From assembly GCA_913063265.1 (NCBI GenBank), contig CAJXZG010000066.1:1-32058 (forward strand): a DNA stretch of 32,058 bases, given 5' to 3'. This document shows positions 1 to 8,315 of this stretch, in pieces. The position numbers and the translations under genes are program-made. The notes under the pieces are model-generated. The model was not told the origin of the DNA. It made no database searches and saw only the letters and a program-made list of their open reading frames with translations. This stretch comes from an uncultured Prolixibacteraceae bacterium. GTDB lineage: Bacteria > Bacteroidota > Bacteroidia > Bacteroidales > Prolixibacteraceae. How positions within the stretch are numbered: position 1 is the stretch's first letter; the number at the start of each line of letters is the position of its first letter.

Positions 1-44
1 CCCAAAAATCAATCAAAACAAAAATGGAGCTTGTTCAGTATAAA

Positions 45-75
45 AAATCAGTTAAAACTGTCTATTAGTTTTAAC
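45..75 (-). terminator. Candidate rho-independent terminator of the caa3 operon
   Basis: Seen: an 8-base perfect inverted repeat, GTTAAAAC at 51-58 and GTTTTAAC at 68-75, with a 9-base loop. Read on the minus strand it is followed within two bases by six Ts. It lies about 40 bases beyond the ctaB stop codon, where the minus-strand operon should end. The stem is AT-rich and therefore weak, so this is a candidate only. Confidence 0.4.
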
Positions 76-114
76 CGGTTTTTGATAGGTGCCTTTACTT
101 CGGAAATAGCCTAC

Positions 115-975
115 CTAATTCCGTAGTAATGCATCTGCTATAAGGAAAAACATCATAAACAGATAGAGGAAGTTCAGTTTAAAAAATACCGGTCGTACTG
201 CAAACTCTTTTTTTACAAACATTGAATTGGAAACAGAGATAAGCAGATAAAAAGTATACAACAAAAGTACAATCATGATTACCTGGTTGGTAAAAACAAA
301 AAAGATTACCAGAAGTGCCGATGCCACAGTTGTTAAAATCCAGGTAAAAGTAATCCGCTTAATTTGCCCCTCATTAAATACCTGGTTTAAGCTTGGTAAA
401 CCGGCCAGTTGATATTGTTCGCCAAACATTAACAATAACAGCCAGAAATGCGGAATCTGACCTATAAAAAAGAAAGTAGCAACAATTAAAATAAGCTCTG
501 AATTTAAACTTCCTCCTGCCCCTGCCCATCCAATCATTGGGGGCAAAGCTCCAACCATCGATCCAGGGATAACAGCAAATGCCGTGACTTTTTTTAAAGG
601 AGTATAAACCAGATTATAGAAAAAAAGAGTAAGCCAGCTTAATATCAGGGCAGTTAGCGGATTGGTAATAAACAGAATTATTGTACCAAGAATTGCAAAT
701 CCTGCTGCCACTGCAAAAGCTCCCTTTCTGCTGATCTTCCCCGAAGGGATTGGCCTGTTTTGCGTCCGTGGCATTTGGGCATCAGTTTCACCCTCCTGCC
801 AGTGATTTAAGGCACTTGAACTACAAGACATTAAAAATACTCCCAGGGCTAAAAATAATCCCTGCAAATCCAAACCACCAGTAAACATTACATATCCTGT
901 AAACGCAGATAAAGCAATGGGCAAAGAAATACGTACTTTGCCCAGTTCCATGATTGTTTTATATTTTTCTTTCAA
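115..975 (-). CDS. ctaB: Heme O synthase (protoheme IX farnesyltransferase)
   Basis: UbiA-family integral membrane prenyltransferase that attaches a farnesyl group to heme b to give heme O, the precursor of the heme A needed by the adjacent caa3 oxidase. The 286-residue length is normal for CtaB/CyoE. The first Asp-rich prenyl-diphosphate/Mg site is recognisable at residues 57-75 (N57, D65, then M-P-R-T and N-R-P), and about eight or nine hydrophobic segments follow. The second motif is less obvious by eye. It is the last gene of the operon, 22 bases after the subunit II gene, as expected for an oxidase-dedicated heme synthase. No heme A synthase (ctaA) is in the window, so the final heme modification must be encoded elsewhere. 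Confidence 0.93.
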   Translation of the reverse strand: MKEKYKTIMELGKVRISLPIALSAFTGYVMFTGGLDLQGLFLALGVFLMSCSSSALNHWQEGETDAQMPRTQNRPIPSGKISRKGAFAVAAGFAILGTIILFITNPLTALILSWLTLFFYNLVYTPLKKVTAFAVIPGSMVGALPPMIGWAGAGGSLNSELILIVATFFFIGQIPHFWLLLLMFGEQYQLAGLPSLNQVFNEGQIKRITFTWILTTVASALLVIFFVFTNQVIMIVLLLYTFYLLISVSNSMFVKKEFAVRPVFFKLNFLYLFMMFFLIADALLRN

Positions 976-997
976 TACTTACAATTCGTTTTTACTT

Positions 998-1945
998 CTA
1001 TTTTAAAGTTTTCAGGTATTCGATAATATTGTCAATGTCATCGTCTGAAAGCTGGCCTTCATAAGAAACCATCAGCCCTTTCATGTAACCATCAACTACA
1101 TCGGCGTTTGGATCATAAATCGACCTTTTAATGTATTCTTCATCGACAATTACCTGTCGTGTTTCTCTGCCGGTAACAACTGTATGTTCTGCTCCCCAAA
1201 TTCCTTTATACGATGGTCCAACCAACTTGCTTCCGTCGATTGAGTGACAGGCGAAACAACCAATATTTTGCATTATCCGTTTTCCTGTATTTGCCGGCGT
1301 GTCCATTTCTGCCGATAAAACCACCTGAGTTGTATCAGTAATCCAGTCATTAAATGCTTCTGCTTCCATTACTTTAACCGTAGAATACATATATGAATGT
1401 TGAAGCCCACAGTACTCGGCACAAAATAAATCATAGTTCCCAACTTTTTGCGGTTCAAACCACATTGAATTATCTTCCAAACCCGGAACCATATCCTGCT
1501 TTACACGAAATGCAGGAATGTATAAACTATGCAAAACATCCAGGGCTTTGAGATTCAATTTAACCGGTTGATCTTTGGGCAAAAACAATGTGTCTGTTCT
1601 GCGGCCATTTTCATATTCAAAACTAAAATTCCACATCCGCCCATAAACGGTAACTTCCATGGCATCCTTTGGTGCATTTTTCATCGGTTTCCATCCTGCC
1701 CAACCATAATAGAACATTACCATGGTTAACAAAAAAGGAACTACTGTCCATATAATCTCGAGCTTCGTACTACCATGAATTTGAGTAGCTACAGGATGCC
1801 TTTTCCGATTGTATTTGTAAATGAAATAAATCATAACAACCGTAAGAGATATCAGGAAAAAGAATGAAACACCCAATATTACAAGGAAAGCCGTGTCAAC
1901 TCCCTGGACAAAATTAGATGCGCGTGTAACTTCTGGACTATACAT
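998..1945 (-). CDS. ctaC: caa3-type cytochrome c oxidase subunit II with fused cytochrome c domain
   Basis: Electron-entry subunit of the caa3 oxidase. Two transmembrane helices (about 18-44 and 62-82) precede a periplasmic cupredoxin domain with a complete CuA site: H139, C175, E177, C179, H183 and M186. A C-terminal cytochrome c domain follows with heme motif C230-F-A-C233-H234 and a Met ligand near M288 or M292. The 315-residue length fits the caa3 (Cox II plus cytochrome c) form, not plain subunit II. There is no obvious cleavable signal or lipobox. The gene is the fifth of the operon, 5 bases after the subunit IV gene. The order I-III-IV-II differs from the common II-I-III order of many bacteria. 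Confidence 0.95.
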   Translation of the reverse strand: MYSPEVTRASNFVQGVDTAFLVILGVSFFFLISLTVVMIYFIYKYNRKRHPVATQIHGSTKLEIIWTVVPFLLTMVMFYYGWAGWKPMKNAPKDAMEVTVYGRMWNFSFEYENGRRTDTLFLPKDQPVKLNLKALDVLHSLYIPAFRVKQDMVPGLEDNSMWFEPQKVGNYDLFCAEYCGLQHSYMYSTVKVMEAEAFNDWITDTTQVVLSAEMDTPANTGKRIMQNIGCFACHSIDGSKLVGPSYKGIWGAEHTVVTGRETRQVIVDEEYIKRSIYDPNADVVDGYMKGLMVSYEGQLSDDDIDNIIEYLKTLK

Positions 1946-1950
1946 ATGAG

Positions 1951-2235
1951 TTATCTATATAAATAATCTAAAAACGTAATTACTAACACAACAACGAATA
2001 TGGCAAAAACAAAAGCAACCATCGCCACAATATATTTTTTATCGTATTTGAGATGCATAAAATAGGTCAAAACGAGGTAAGACTTTATACCTGCAAATAA
2101 CAATGCTCCGGCAACTGTATAAGCCCCCAGTTCTATTTCGGTTATTGCTATTGAAGCAAATGTTAGAACAATTAAAGCCATTAAAACGATAACATACACT
2201 CGATATGGTACAATATGATGTTTTTCTTCTGACAT
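1951..2235 (-). CDS. Cytochrome c oxidase subunit IV (small prokaryotic type)
   Basis: Small membrane protein of 94 residues with three hydrophobic segments (about 13-32, 38-60 and 67-93), matching the bacterial COX4 family found in caa3 and bo3 oxidases. In those enzymes it stabilises the subunit I/III core and carries no cofactor. The N-terminal part up to the first helix is short and polar. It lies between the subunit III and II genes with gaps of 13 and 5 bases, so assignment rests on topology, size and position more than on conserved residues. Confidence 0.85.
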   Translation of the reverse strand: MSEEKHHIVPYRVYVIVLMALIVLTFASIAITEIELGAYTVAGALLFAGIKSYLVLTYFMHLKYDKKYIVAMVAFVFAIFVVVLVITFLDYLYR

Positions 2236-2248
2236 ATTTTTGACTTTA

Positions 2249-2869
2249 TTAGGTTAATAAATAAAACAAAGGGAAAAGGAAAATCCAAATCAGGTCGACA
2301 AGGTGCCAGTACAATCCTGCATTTTCAAGTAAAGCTGCACGATTCTCATTTACGGTTCCTTTGTGAATCCGGTATGCAGCAACCAAAATAATTACCAGTC
2401 CGATAATAATGTGTAAAGCATGCAAACCGGTCATCACAAAATATAATCCAAAGAAAAGAATTTCTCCCTGACTAAAATCGTTTAATAAATGCTCGGAACC
2501 AGGCCATATCCCATGCGAAAATTTAACACCCCATTCGAAATATTTGTTGACAAGAAATACGATTCCAATAATTGTGGTTATAGCCAGTAAAGCCAAAGTC
2601 GCACCCTTTTTCTTGTACTGAAGTGTGCTTGTCGACATAGCAATGGTCATACTACTTACCAAAAGTAAAATTGTATTAACTGCCCCAATTGTTGTGTTTA
2701 ATTCTTCTGCCGCCAAATGAAAAGCATCAGGATTTACATATCTGTACACTGAATAAACTACAAACAATCCTCCAAAAAGAAGCAGTTCGGTAAAAATGAA
2801 CAGCCACATTCCAATCTTCGATGCTTCGGCATCATAGTGGTCATGTTCTATGTGTGCATTTTGTTCCAT
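2249..2869 (-). CDS. ctaE: Cytochrome c oxidase subunit III
   Basis: Heme-copper oxidase subunit III, a cofactor-free membrane subunit thought to help keep the proton and oxygen routes of subunit I working. The 206-residue protein has about five helices, the short bacterial form that lacks the first two helices of the mitochondrial-type protein. It begins with a His/Asp-rich cytoplasmic leader followed by a segment with K-I-G-M-W-L-F and a membrane Glu typical of the family. The ending H-L-V-D-L-I-W-I-F-L-F-P is the standard COX III signature. It starts 14 bases after the subunit I stop. Confidence 0.94.
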   Translation of the reverse strand: MEQNAHIEHDHYDAEASKIGMWLFIFTELLLFGGLFVVYSVYRYVNPDAFHLAAEELNTTIGAVNTILLLVSSMTIAMSTSTLQYKKKGATLALLAITTIIGIVFLVNKYFEWGVKFSHGIWPGSEHLLNDFSQGEILFFGLYFVMTGLHALHIIIGLVIILVAAYRIHKGTVNENRAALLENAGLYWHLVDLIWIFLFPLFYLLT

Positions 2870-2883
2870 AAGTTCAGTTTTGC

Positions 2884-4497
2884 TTATTTATAGTTATAAG
2901 GTCCGTCATCTTCTGCAATAACCGGAATATCGTCAAAATTTTCAAGTGGTGGCGGCGAGGGAACAGTCCACTCCAGTGTTTTACTGTGCCAGGGATCCAT
3001 TTCTGCCGGTTTACCTTTTCGGGCAGAACGAACAAGATTTACAACAATAATTACAAGTCCGGTTACCATTATCCAGGACCCAAATGTACTGAGGATATTT
3101 CCACTGTGAAATTCATCCAGATAATCGTAATAACGACGTGGCATACCAGCCATTCCTAAATAGAACATCGGAGAATATAAAGCCAGAAAACCTATAAAGA
3201 ATACCAACCAACCGGTATTTGCCCAGCTCTTTTGATACATTCTTCCATAAATCTTAGGAAACCAGTAATGTATTGCTGCAAAAAATGCAAAACCAACACC
3301 ACCAAATACAATATAATGAAAGTGAGCCACAACAAATGCCGTATCGTGAACATGCACATCTGTGGCAAGAGATCCTAAGACCAATCCGCTTAATCCGCCA
3401 ATCATAAATACAAAAATAAACGATGCTCCCCAATACAGTGGGGTTTGTACATTAATTGCCCCCTTATACATTGTAGATATCCAGTTAAACACTTTTATCG
3501 CACTTGGTATAGCCACTATAAAAGTTAACAATGAGAAATAATACTGTGCGGTACCACTCATTCCTGCAGTAAACATATGGTGTCCCCAAACAAGATAACC
3601 CACAAAAGCAATTGCCATGGTTGATGCAATAATTGCTTTATAGCCAAAAATCTGTTTTTGTGAAAATGTCGGAATAATTTCTGAAATTGCTCCCATTGCA
3701 GGTAAAATCATTATGTAAACCGCAGGGTGCGAGTAAATCCAGAACAAATGCTGGTAAAGAATTGGATCACCTCCCAATGCAGGATCAAAGACTCCTATCC
3801 CGAAAAATCTTTCCAAAGCAACCAGAACCAGCGTGATACCCACAACCGGAGTTGCCAGTAGCTGAATCCATGCAGTACCGTATAGAGTCCAAACAAATAA
3901 AGGCAATTTCGACCATGTAAGTCCGGGGCAACGCATCCGGTGGATAGTAACCAAAAAGTTTAATCCGGTAAGAATTGAAGAGAAACCTAAAACAAATGCT
4001 CCAAAAATTGCCGGTAAAAGATTGGTCCCTGTTTTAAAACTGTAGGGAGCATAAAATGTCCATCCTGTATCAGGAGCTCCATTGCCAAACAAAAGTGCAG
4101 CTATAACTAAAAATACACCAATCATATACAACCACCAGGACAATAGGTTAAGCTTAGGGAAAGCTACATCTTTTGCACCAATCATTATTGGTAATAGAAA
4201 ATTTCCAAAAATTGCAGGCAAACCGGGAACCACAACCATAAAAATCATGATTACGCCGTGCACGGTAAAAGTGGCATTATAAGTTTGTGCATCCATAATT
4301 GTTTTACCGGGTGCCAAAAGCTCAAATTTCATAGCCAGACCCAATAACACCCCAATAAAAAACATGGACATAATAGAATATAAATAAAGTAAACCGATCC
4401 GTTTATGATCGGTAGAAAAAATCCAGGCGAACAAACCTTTGTATTTCCCCTGATACTTTAAATAGTTTGCTTCGTTAGCAGCATGTTCATTTTGCAT
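2884..4497 (-). CDS. ctaD: Cytochrome c oxidase subunit I, A2-type heme-copper oxidase
   Basis: Catalytic subunit of 537 residues with about 12 helices, reducing O2 to water and pumping protons. All metal ligands are visible: H80 and H394 for the low-spin heme, H392 for the oxygen-reducing heme, H257, H306 and H307 for CuB, and the cross-linked Tyr Y261. The K-channel Lys is K335 (P-S-A-I-K-V-F), and D110 marks the D-channel entrance. The usual H-P-E-V-Y sequence is replaced by Y255-S-H-P-A-V-Y261, so the D-channel Glu is absent and a Tyr-Ser pair takes its place. That is the published hallmark of A2-subfamily oxidases such as those of Thermus and Rhodothermus. It is the second gene of the operon, 5 bases after sco. 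Confidence 0.97.
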   Translation of the reverse strand: MQNEHAANEANYLKYQGKYKGLFAWIFSTDHKRIGLLYLYSIMSMFFIGVLLGLAMKFELLAPGKTIMDAQTYNATFTVHGVIMIFMVVVPGLPAIFGNFLLPIMIGAKDVAFPKLNLLSWWLYMIGVFLVIAALLFGNGAPDTGWTFYAPYSFKTGTNLLPAIFGAFVLGFSSILTGLNFLVTIHRMRCPGLTWSKLPLFVWTLYGTAWIQLLATPVVGITLVLVALERFFGIGVFDPALGGDPILYQHLFWIYSHPAVYIMILPAMGAISEIIPTFSQKQIFGYKAIIASTMAIAFVGYLVWGHHMFTAGMSGTAQYYFSLLTFIVAIPSAIKVFNWISTMYKGAINVQTPLYWGASFIFVFMIGGLSGLVLGSLATDVHVHDTAFVVAHFHYIVFGGVGFAFFAAIHYWFPKIYGRMYQKSWANTGWLVFFIGFLALYSPMFYLGMAGMPRRYYDYLDEFHSGNILSTFGSWIMVTGLVIIVVNLVRSARKGKPAEMDPWHSKTLEWTVPSPPPLENFDDIPVIAEDDGPYNYK

Positions 4498-4502
4498 ATA
4501 AT

Positions 4503-5333
4503 TCAGATTAAATTTTTCTTTCTCTTAGTTCTAAACACCAGTACCAATAATAGCAGCACAGCAAAAAACATAATGATAGTGCCCGTAACTTTTGTAATGT
4601 TCATGACATAAGTTTGTCCAACCGGGTCGTAAGAATAACAATAGCGTAATACTTTATTCAAAGTTGGCCCCGATTGCCCTTTCGAAGCTTCAACAATTGC
4701 CATCTTCCATTCAAAAGGTAAAAAATACATCCCGTTTAAGTAACGTGTAATTTTACCTTCACTGCTTACCACTATCAAAGAAGCTGCATGCAGGTAATCG
4801 TTTCCGGTTCTTTTATATTTATATCCTGTTGCATTGGTAGCTTTTGCAATACTTAAACTATCGCTGGTAAAAAATAACCAACCTTTTTTTGCCTCTTCAA
4901 CCTTATTGGACATCAGATTAAGATAATTTTCTTTCTTCCGGATTCCCAACTCTATGGTTTCCGTTGGATCGAAACTAATGGTAAGCACCTGGTACTCTTC
5001 ACCCGGCACAACATCTGATTTGTCCATTACACCGGCAACTGCCTCCATTAACGGACTGCAAATTCCGGGACACCGATAATAAACAAAATTTATAACGGTA
5101 GGTTTATCAATTACATCTTTTAACCATACCTGCTCTCCATTTTCGTTTATAAGTGAAATTCCTTCAGGAAGATATTCATCCAAATGTTCAACCACACCTA
5201 TTTCAACATCTTCATCACTTGCAGCAGGATTAACCACAGCCTGGCTGTGTGAAGCAAATGAAGACAATAATATTAGCAGTAAAAGGCTAATTGTTAATAT
5301 TTTGGCTTTTAAAGTTTTGTTCAAGTTACTCAT
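4503..5333 (-). CDS. SCO1/SenC-family copper chaperone for the CuA site
   Basis: Membrane-anchored thioredoxin-fold copper chaperone that delivers or reduces copper for the CuA centre of subunit II. From the chosen start the protein has 276 residues. It has an N-terminal hydrophobic segment (about 10-26, signal or anchor), the copper-binding C88-P-G-I-C92, and the distant His ligand H182 in D-Y-L-H-A-A. A further C-terminal helix lies near residues 250-268. The open frame extends upstream to 5456, but those 41 residues are Lys/Phe-rich, would put the hydrophobic segment internally, and look non-coding, so the ATG at 5331-5333 was preferred. It is the first gene of the caa3 operon. Confidence 0.9.
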   Translation of the reverse strand: MSNLNKTLKAKILTISLLLLILLSSFASHSQAVVNPAASDEDVEIGVVEHLDEYLPEGISLINENGEQVWLKDVIDKPTVINFVYYRCPGICSPLMEAVAGVMDKSDVVPGEEYQVLTISFDPTETIELGIRKKENYLNLMSNKVEEAKKGWLFFTSDSLSIAKATNATGYKYKRTGNDYLHAASLIVVSSEGKITRYLNGMYFLPFEWKMAIVEASKGQSGPTLNKVLRYCYSYDPVGQTYVMNITKVTGTIIMFFAVLLLLVLVFRTKRKKNLI

Positions 5334-5723
5334 GTTAAACACATAAACCCTGATGAGAAAAAAGTTTTTCATTGTAAGAAACCACAAAGAGCCATTAATG
5401 TTTAATAAGAATCGGGATTCTGTTGTTTTTTTTTGAAATAACATTTCTAAGTACATTTTTTTTGATTATCCTGAACGGCTTAAGTTACTTATTCCAAATT
5501 AAAAATTTGTAATCTTAGATATAAAATCTCAAGTTTTTTGAAGATTAAAAAGGTATAAATGTATTAACCTACCAATTCTGATAAGGTTCTAAATTCCAGC
5601 CCGGTTATTCAGGTCTTTAATCCATAGCTTATTTAGAATGAATATAATTATGATAATCGGGTCAACCCTTGCAGTATAACTATGTTGTATGTTTAAAAAC
5701 ACAAAAACTGCATCTGATTTTTT

Positions 5724-5736
5724 CTGATTTAATCAG
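5724..5736. promoter_or_regulatory. 13-base palindrome, possible operator
   Basis: Seen: six-base arms CTGATT and AATCAG around one central T. The half-site resembles TGAT/ATCA of Crp-Fnr family sites, but the spacing (three bases between TGAT and ATCA) is one short of the classical Fnr layout. It lies roughly midway between the two oxidase operons. A role in oxygen-dependent control is speculation. Confidence 0.2.
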
Positions 5737-5930
5737 GATCAACCCAGATAAGAAGTAATACTTAATTATTATGTTAGAACAACTTAAAAACCAAATTCAC
5801 TTAATATTATTAGGCTCTTACATTTACAGTAATCCGCCATCTGATTATAAAAATTCTGAAAGCTTAATAAATAATATATGCAACTAATAATTTCTTTTTA
5901 TCCTTTTATTACATTCGCATCATAGATAAT

Positions 5931-5944
5931 TGAATCTTCATTCA
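5931..5944. promoter_or_regulatory. 14-base inverted repeat upstream of the FeS-NrfD-cco cluster
   Basis: Seen: TGAAT and ATTCA separated by CTTC, centred about 72 bases before the ATG of the first gene of the cluster. The four-base spacing equals that of Fnr-type sites but the half-site is not the Fnr consensus. In DNA this AT-rich, a 10-base match can arise by chance, so confidence is low. Confidence 0.2.
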
Positions 5945-6009
5945 TATTATTTAAATTAGTGGAATTATAATCAACTTAGCAGCACACTATTCTTCAAAAA
6001 GAATCAAAT

Positions 6010-6924
6010 ATGGAGAAAAATACACGAAGAAAATTTATGAAAACACTTGGAGCTTCAATTGGGGTTGCCAGTGTTGCAGGAAGTTCAAGCCTGTTAAATT
6101 CTTGTGCAAAAATTGAAAGCAACAACGGAGATAAAATAAAGCTGTTGACTTCAAGCGGAGAATTGGTTGAAGTAGATAAGTCGCAACTTAAACCTGCAGA
6201 AATGCCCTCGCTGACAGAATTCCAAAAGCGTGGAAGAGAAGGGCTACCCGGTAAAAGCTGGGTAATGGTTATTGATTTGGCAAAATGCCGAAATGCACGT
6301 CAATGTATGAAAGCATGTCAGAATCATCACCAGTTGCGTCCTGAACAACATCATATTAACGTTTTACAAATGCAGGATGCCGAGCATACCGCACCTTATT
6401 ATATGCCTAAACCATGTCAGCACTGCGATAATCCGCCATGTACTAAGGTATGTCCGGTGAATGCTACATTTAAACGAGATGACGGAATTGTATTGATAGA
6501 TAACGAGCGTTGCATTGGTTGTCGGTTTTGTATTGCTGCATGTCCCTATTCAGCAAGGGTTTTCAATTGGTTTGAACCTCGTGATGCCGAAAAATATAAG
6601 GGTGTGACCTATAATATTGAGGCCAACGTTCCTCAGAAAAAAGGAACCATTTCCAAATGTTTATTCAGTGCCGACCGTTTGCGTGATGGTAAACTTCCTT
6701 CGTGTGTTTCAGCCTGCCCCAATGGTGTTTATTGGTTTGGTGACCGGAATGAAGACGCGGTTACCAATGGCACTACCAAAGAAACAGTTAACCTTACTGC
6801 ATTATTAAAACAGAATGCAGCTTATACTTTAATGGAAGAACTGGGGACAAAACCCCGGGTATATTATCTGCCTCCAAAAGACAGGGCTTTTCCGTTTCAG
6901 GAAGAAATTAAAAACGACCATTAA
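6010..6924 (+). CDS. Tat-exported 4Fe-4S dicluster electron-transfer protein (PsrB/HybA/ActB-like)
   Basis: Ferredoxin-like subunit of 304 residues, likely the electron-transfer partner of the NrfD protein that follows. It starts with a twin-arginine motif (R6-R7-K-F-M-K) and a hydrophobic stretch. Cys32 sits where a lipoprotein cysteine could be, so it may be a Tat lipoprotein. Four Cys groups follow: C93, C99, C103; C136, C139, C144, C148; C168, C171, C174, C178; and C217, C232, C236. In the first group the second ligand is Ala (A96) and in the fourth it is Ser (S220), so only two groups are complete. Clusters one and four may therefore be 3Fe-4S, unusually ligated or missing. It is the first gene of the plus-strand cluster, 25 bases before nrfD. 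The exact subfamily is uncertain. Confidence 0.88.
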   Translation: MEKNTRRKFMKTLGASIGVASVAGSSSLLNSCAKIESNNGDKIKLLTSSGELVEVDKSQLKPAEMPSLTEFQKRGREGLPGKSWVMVIDLAKCRNARQCMKACQNHHQLRPEQHHINVLQMQDAEHTAPYYMPKPCQHCDNPPCTKVCPVNATFKRDDGIVLIDNERCIGCRFCIAACPYSARVFNWFEPRDAEKYKGVTYNIEANVPQKKGTISKCLFSADRLRDGKLPSCVSACPNGVYWFGDRNEDAVTNGTTKETVNLTALLKQNAAYTLMEELGTKPRVYYLPPKDRAFPFQEEIKNDH

Positions 6925-6949
6925 TTAGTAAAAGCATAAAATCTAAACG

Positions 6950-8311
6950 ATGGAAAAAATTGAATCAGCCGCTGAATCGCGGAAATTATTGAACAAGATT
7001 ACGAATGATTTAACCAGGTCGATTGTCAAAAAGGATGAATTAACCCGATTTTGGTTTTTTATCCTTATTATGTTTGTTATTGTCGGACTATGGGGTTGGA
7101 TTGTTCAGATTAAAACAGGACTGGGAGTTACAGGAATGCGTGATTATGTTTCCTGGGGCATGTATATTGCCAATTTTGTATTTTTTGTTGCAGTCAGTTT
7201 AATTGGCTTTTTGATTAGCTCTGCGTTACACCTGCTAAAAATACCCTGGGCAAAACCGATATCGAGGGTCGCCGAACAGGTTGCAATTGCTTTTGTTGCA
7301 CTGGCCGGAATTATTATTGTTATGGATATGGGGCGTCCCGATCGATTTATGAATATTTTCCTTCACGGACGATTTGCCTCGCCAATTATCTGGGATGTTA
7401 CAGTAATCACCACTTACCTTGCCATTTCAGTGTTACTTTTTTATATTCCTTTGATTCCTGACCTTGCAATTTTAAGGGATAAAATGAGTGATAAACTTCC
7501 GAAATGGCAACTCACCATGTATAAGATATTATCCTTAGGATGGAAGGGAAGTGCCGAACAATACAAAACCATTTATCATGCCATGCGCGTATTAATGATT
7601 TTGATTATTCCTGTCGGATTATCAATTCATACGGTAACCTCGTGGCTTTTTGCTGCAACACTCCGTTCGGGTTGGGATACAGCAATTTTAGGACCCTACT
7701 TTGTTGCGGGAGCATTTGTAGCGGGAACCGCGGCCGTAATTATGGTAATGTATGTTTACAGATTACGATACGGATTAAAAGATTATTTCGAAGATTTTCA
7801 CTTTGATTACATGGGTAAACTTTTGGTTTTTGTTTGTCTGGTCTATCTCTACTTTAATGTGAATGAATATCTTGTTCCGGGTTATAAAATGAAAGAAGCT
7901 GATGGCATTCATTTAAATGAACTGTTTCAGGGGAATTATTCGGGTGTGTTTTGGATTGTTCAGGTTGCAGGATTAATTTTACCCATATTCCTGTTACTTT
8001 TTTCTTATTTCAGAAAACCTTTGCCAATTTCGATTATATCTTTTGTGGTACTTATAATGGCCTGGCTAAAAAGATATATAATTGTTATCCCTACACTTGA
8101 ACATCCTTTTTTACCTGTTCAAAATGTACCGGGAATTTTCCAGCATTACTCACCGACCAGCATTGAAGTTATGATTACCATATTCTCTTTTGTGGCAGCA
8201 TTAATAATAATTTCAGTATTGGCGAAACTATTCCCGGTAATTACCATTTGGGAATATGCTTCCGAAAAGGGAATTGATAAAAAATACCTCACAGAAAACG
8301 ATAAAAATTAA
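6950..8311 (+). CDS. NrfD/PsrC/ActC-family membrane subunit, probable quinol-binding
   Basis: Polytopic membrane protein of 453 residues with about ten helices, the length expected for an ActC/NrfD-type subunit. Features shared with ActC-like proteins are D126-M-G-R-P-D at the end of one helix and H227 followed by G-W-D-T and P-Y-F-V-A-G-A (about 241-255). The family oxidises or reduces menaquinol and passes electrons to an FeS partner. A 4-base gap to the cytochrome gene and the upstream FeS gene suggest a three-part complex. Since the next genes encode a cbb3 oxidase, menaquinol oxidation is the likely direction. A catalytic molybdopterin subunit is absent, which argues against polysulfide or nitrite reductase roles. 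Confidence 0.88.
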   Translation: MEKIESAAESRKLLNKITNDLTRSIVKKDELTRFWFFILIMFVIVGLWGWIVQIKTGLGVTGMRDYVSWGMYIANFVFFVAVSLIGFLISSALHLLKIPWAKPISRVAEQVAIAFVALAGIIIVMDMGRPDRFMNIFLHGRFASPIIWDVTVITTYLAISVLLFYIPLIPDLAILRDKMSDKLPKWQLTMYKILSLGWKGSAEQYKTIYHAMRVLMILIIPVGLSIHTVTSWLFAATLRSGWDTAILGPYFVAGAFVAGTAAVIMVMYVYRLRYGLKDYFEDFHFDYMGKLLVFVCLVYLYFNVNEYLVPGYKMKEADGIHLNELFQGNYSGVFWIVQVAGLILPIFLLLFSYFRKPLPISIISFVVLIMAWLKRYIIVIPTLEHPFLPVQNVPGIFQHYSPTSIEVMITIFSFVAALIIISVLAKLFPVITIWEYASEKGIDKKYLTENDKN

Positions 8312-8315
8312 ACCT

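Larger units (their letters stand above)
5334..6009. other. Divergent intergenic region between the caa3 and cbb3 operons
   Basis: This 676-base AT-rich gap holds no convincing gene on either strand. It must contain the promoters of both oxidase operons, yet no perfect TAnnTTTG box was found on either strand. Two short perfect inverted repeats stand out: CTGATT-T-AATCAG at 5724-5736 and TGAAT-CTTC-ATTCA at 5931-5944. The length is larger than two simple promoters need, so a regulatory RNA or several operators are possible but not shown. Confidence 0.6.

Noticed and set aside
5377..5392. TTGT-N8-ACAA inverted repeat upstream of sco
   Set aside because: Only four-base arms, and it lies very close to the start codon; too likely by chance in AT-rich DNA.
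5334..5456. Longer N-terminus for the SCO1 protein, starting at 5456
   Set aside because: The extra 41 residues have no signal-like or conserved features and would bury the hydrophobic segment; the ATG at 5333 gives a normal SCO1 protein.
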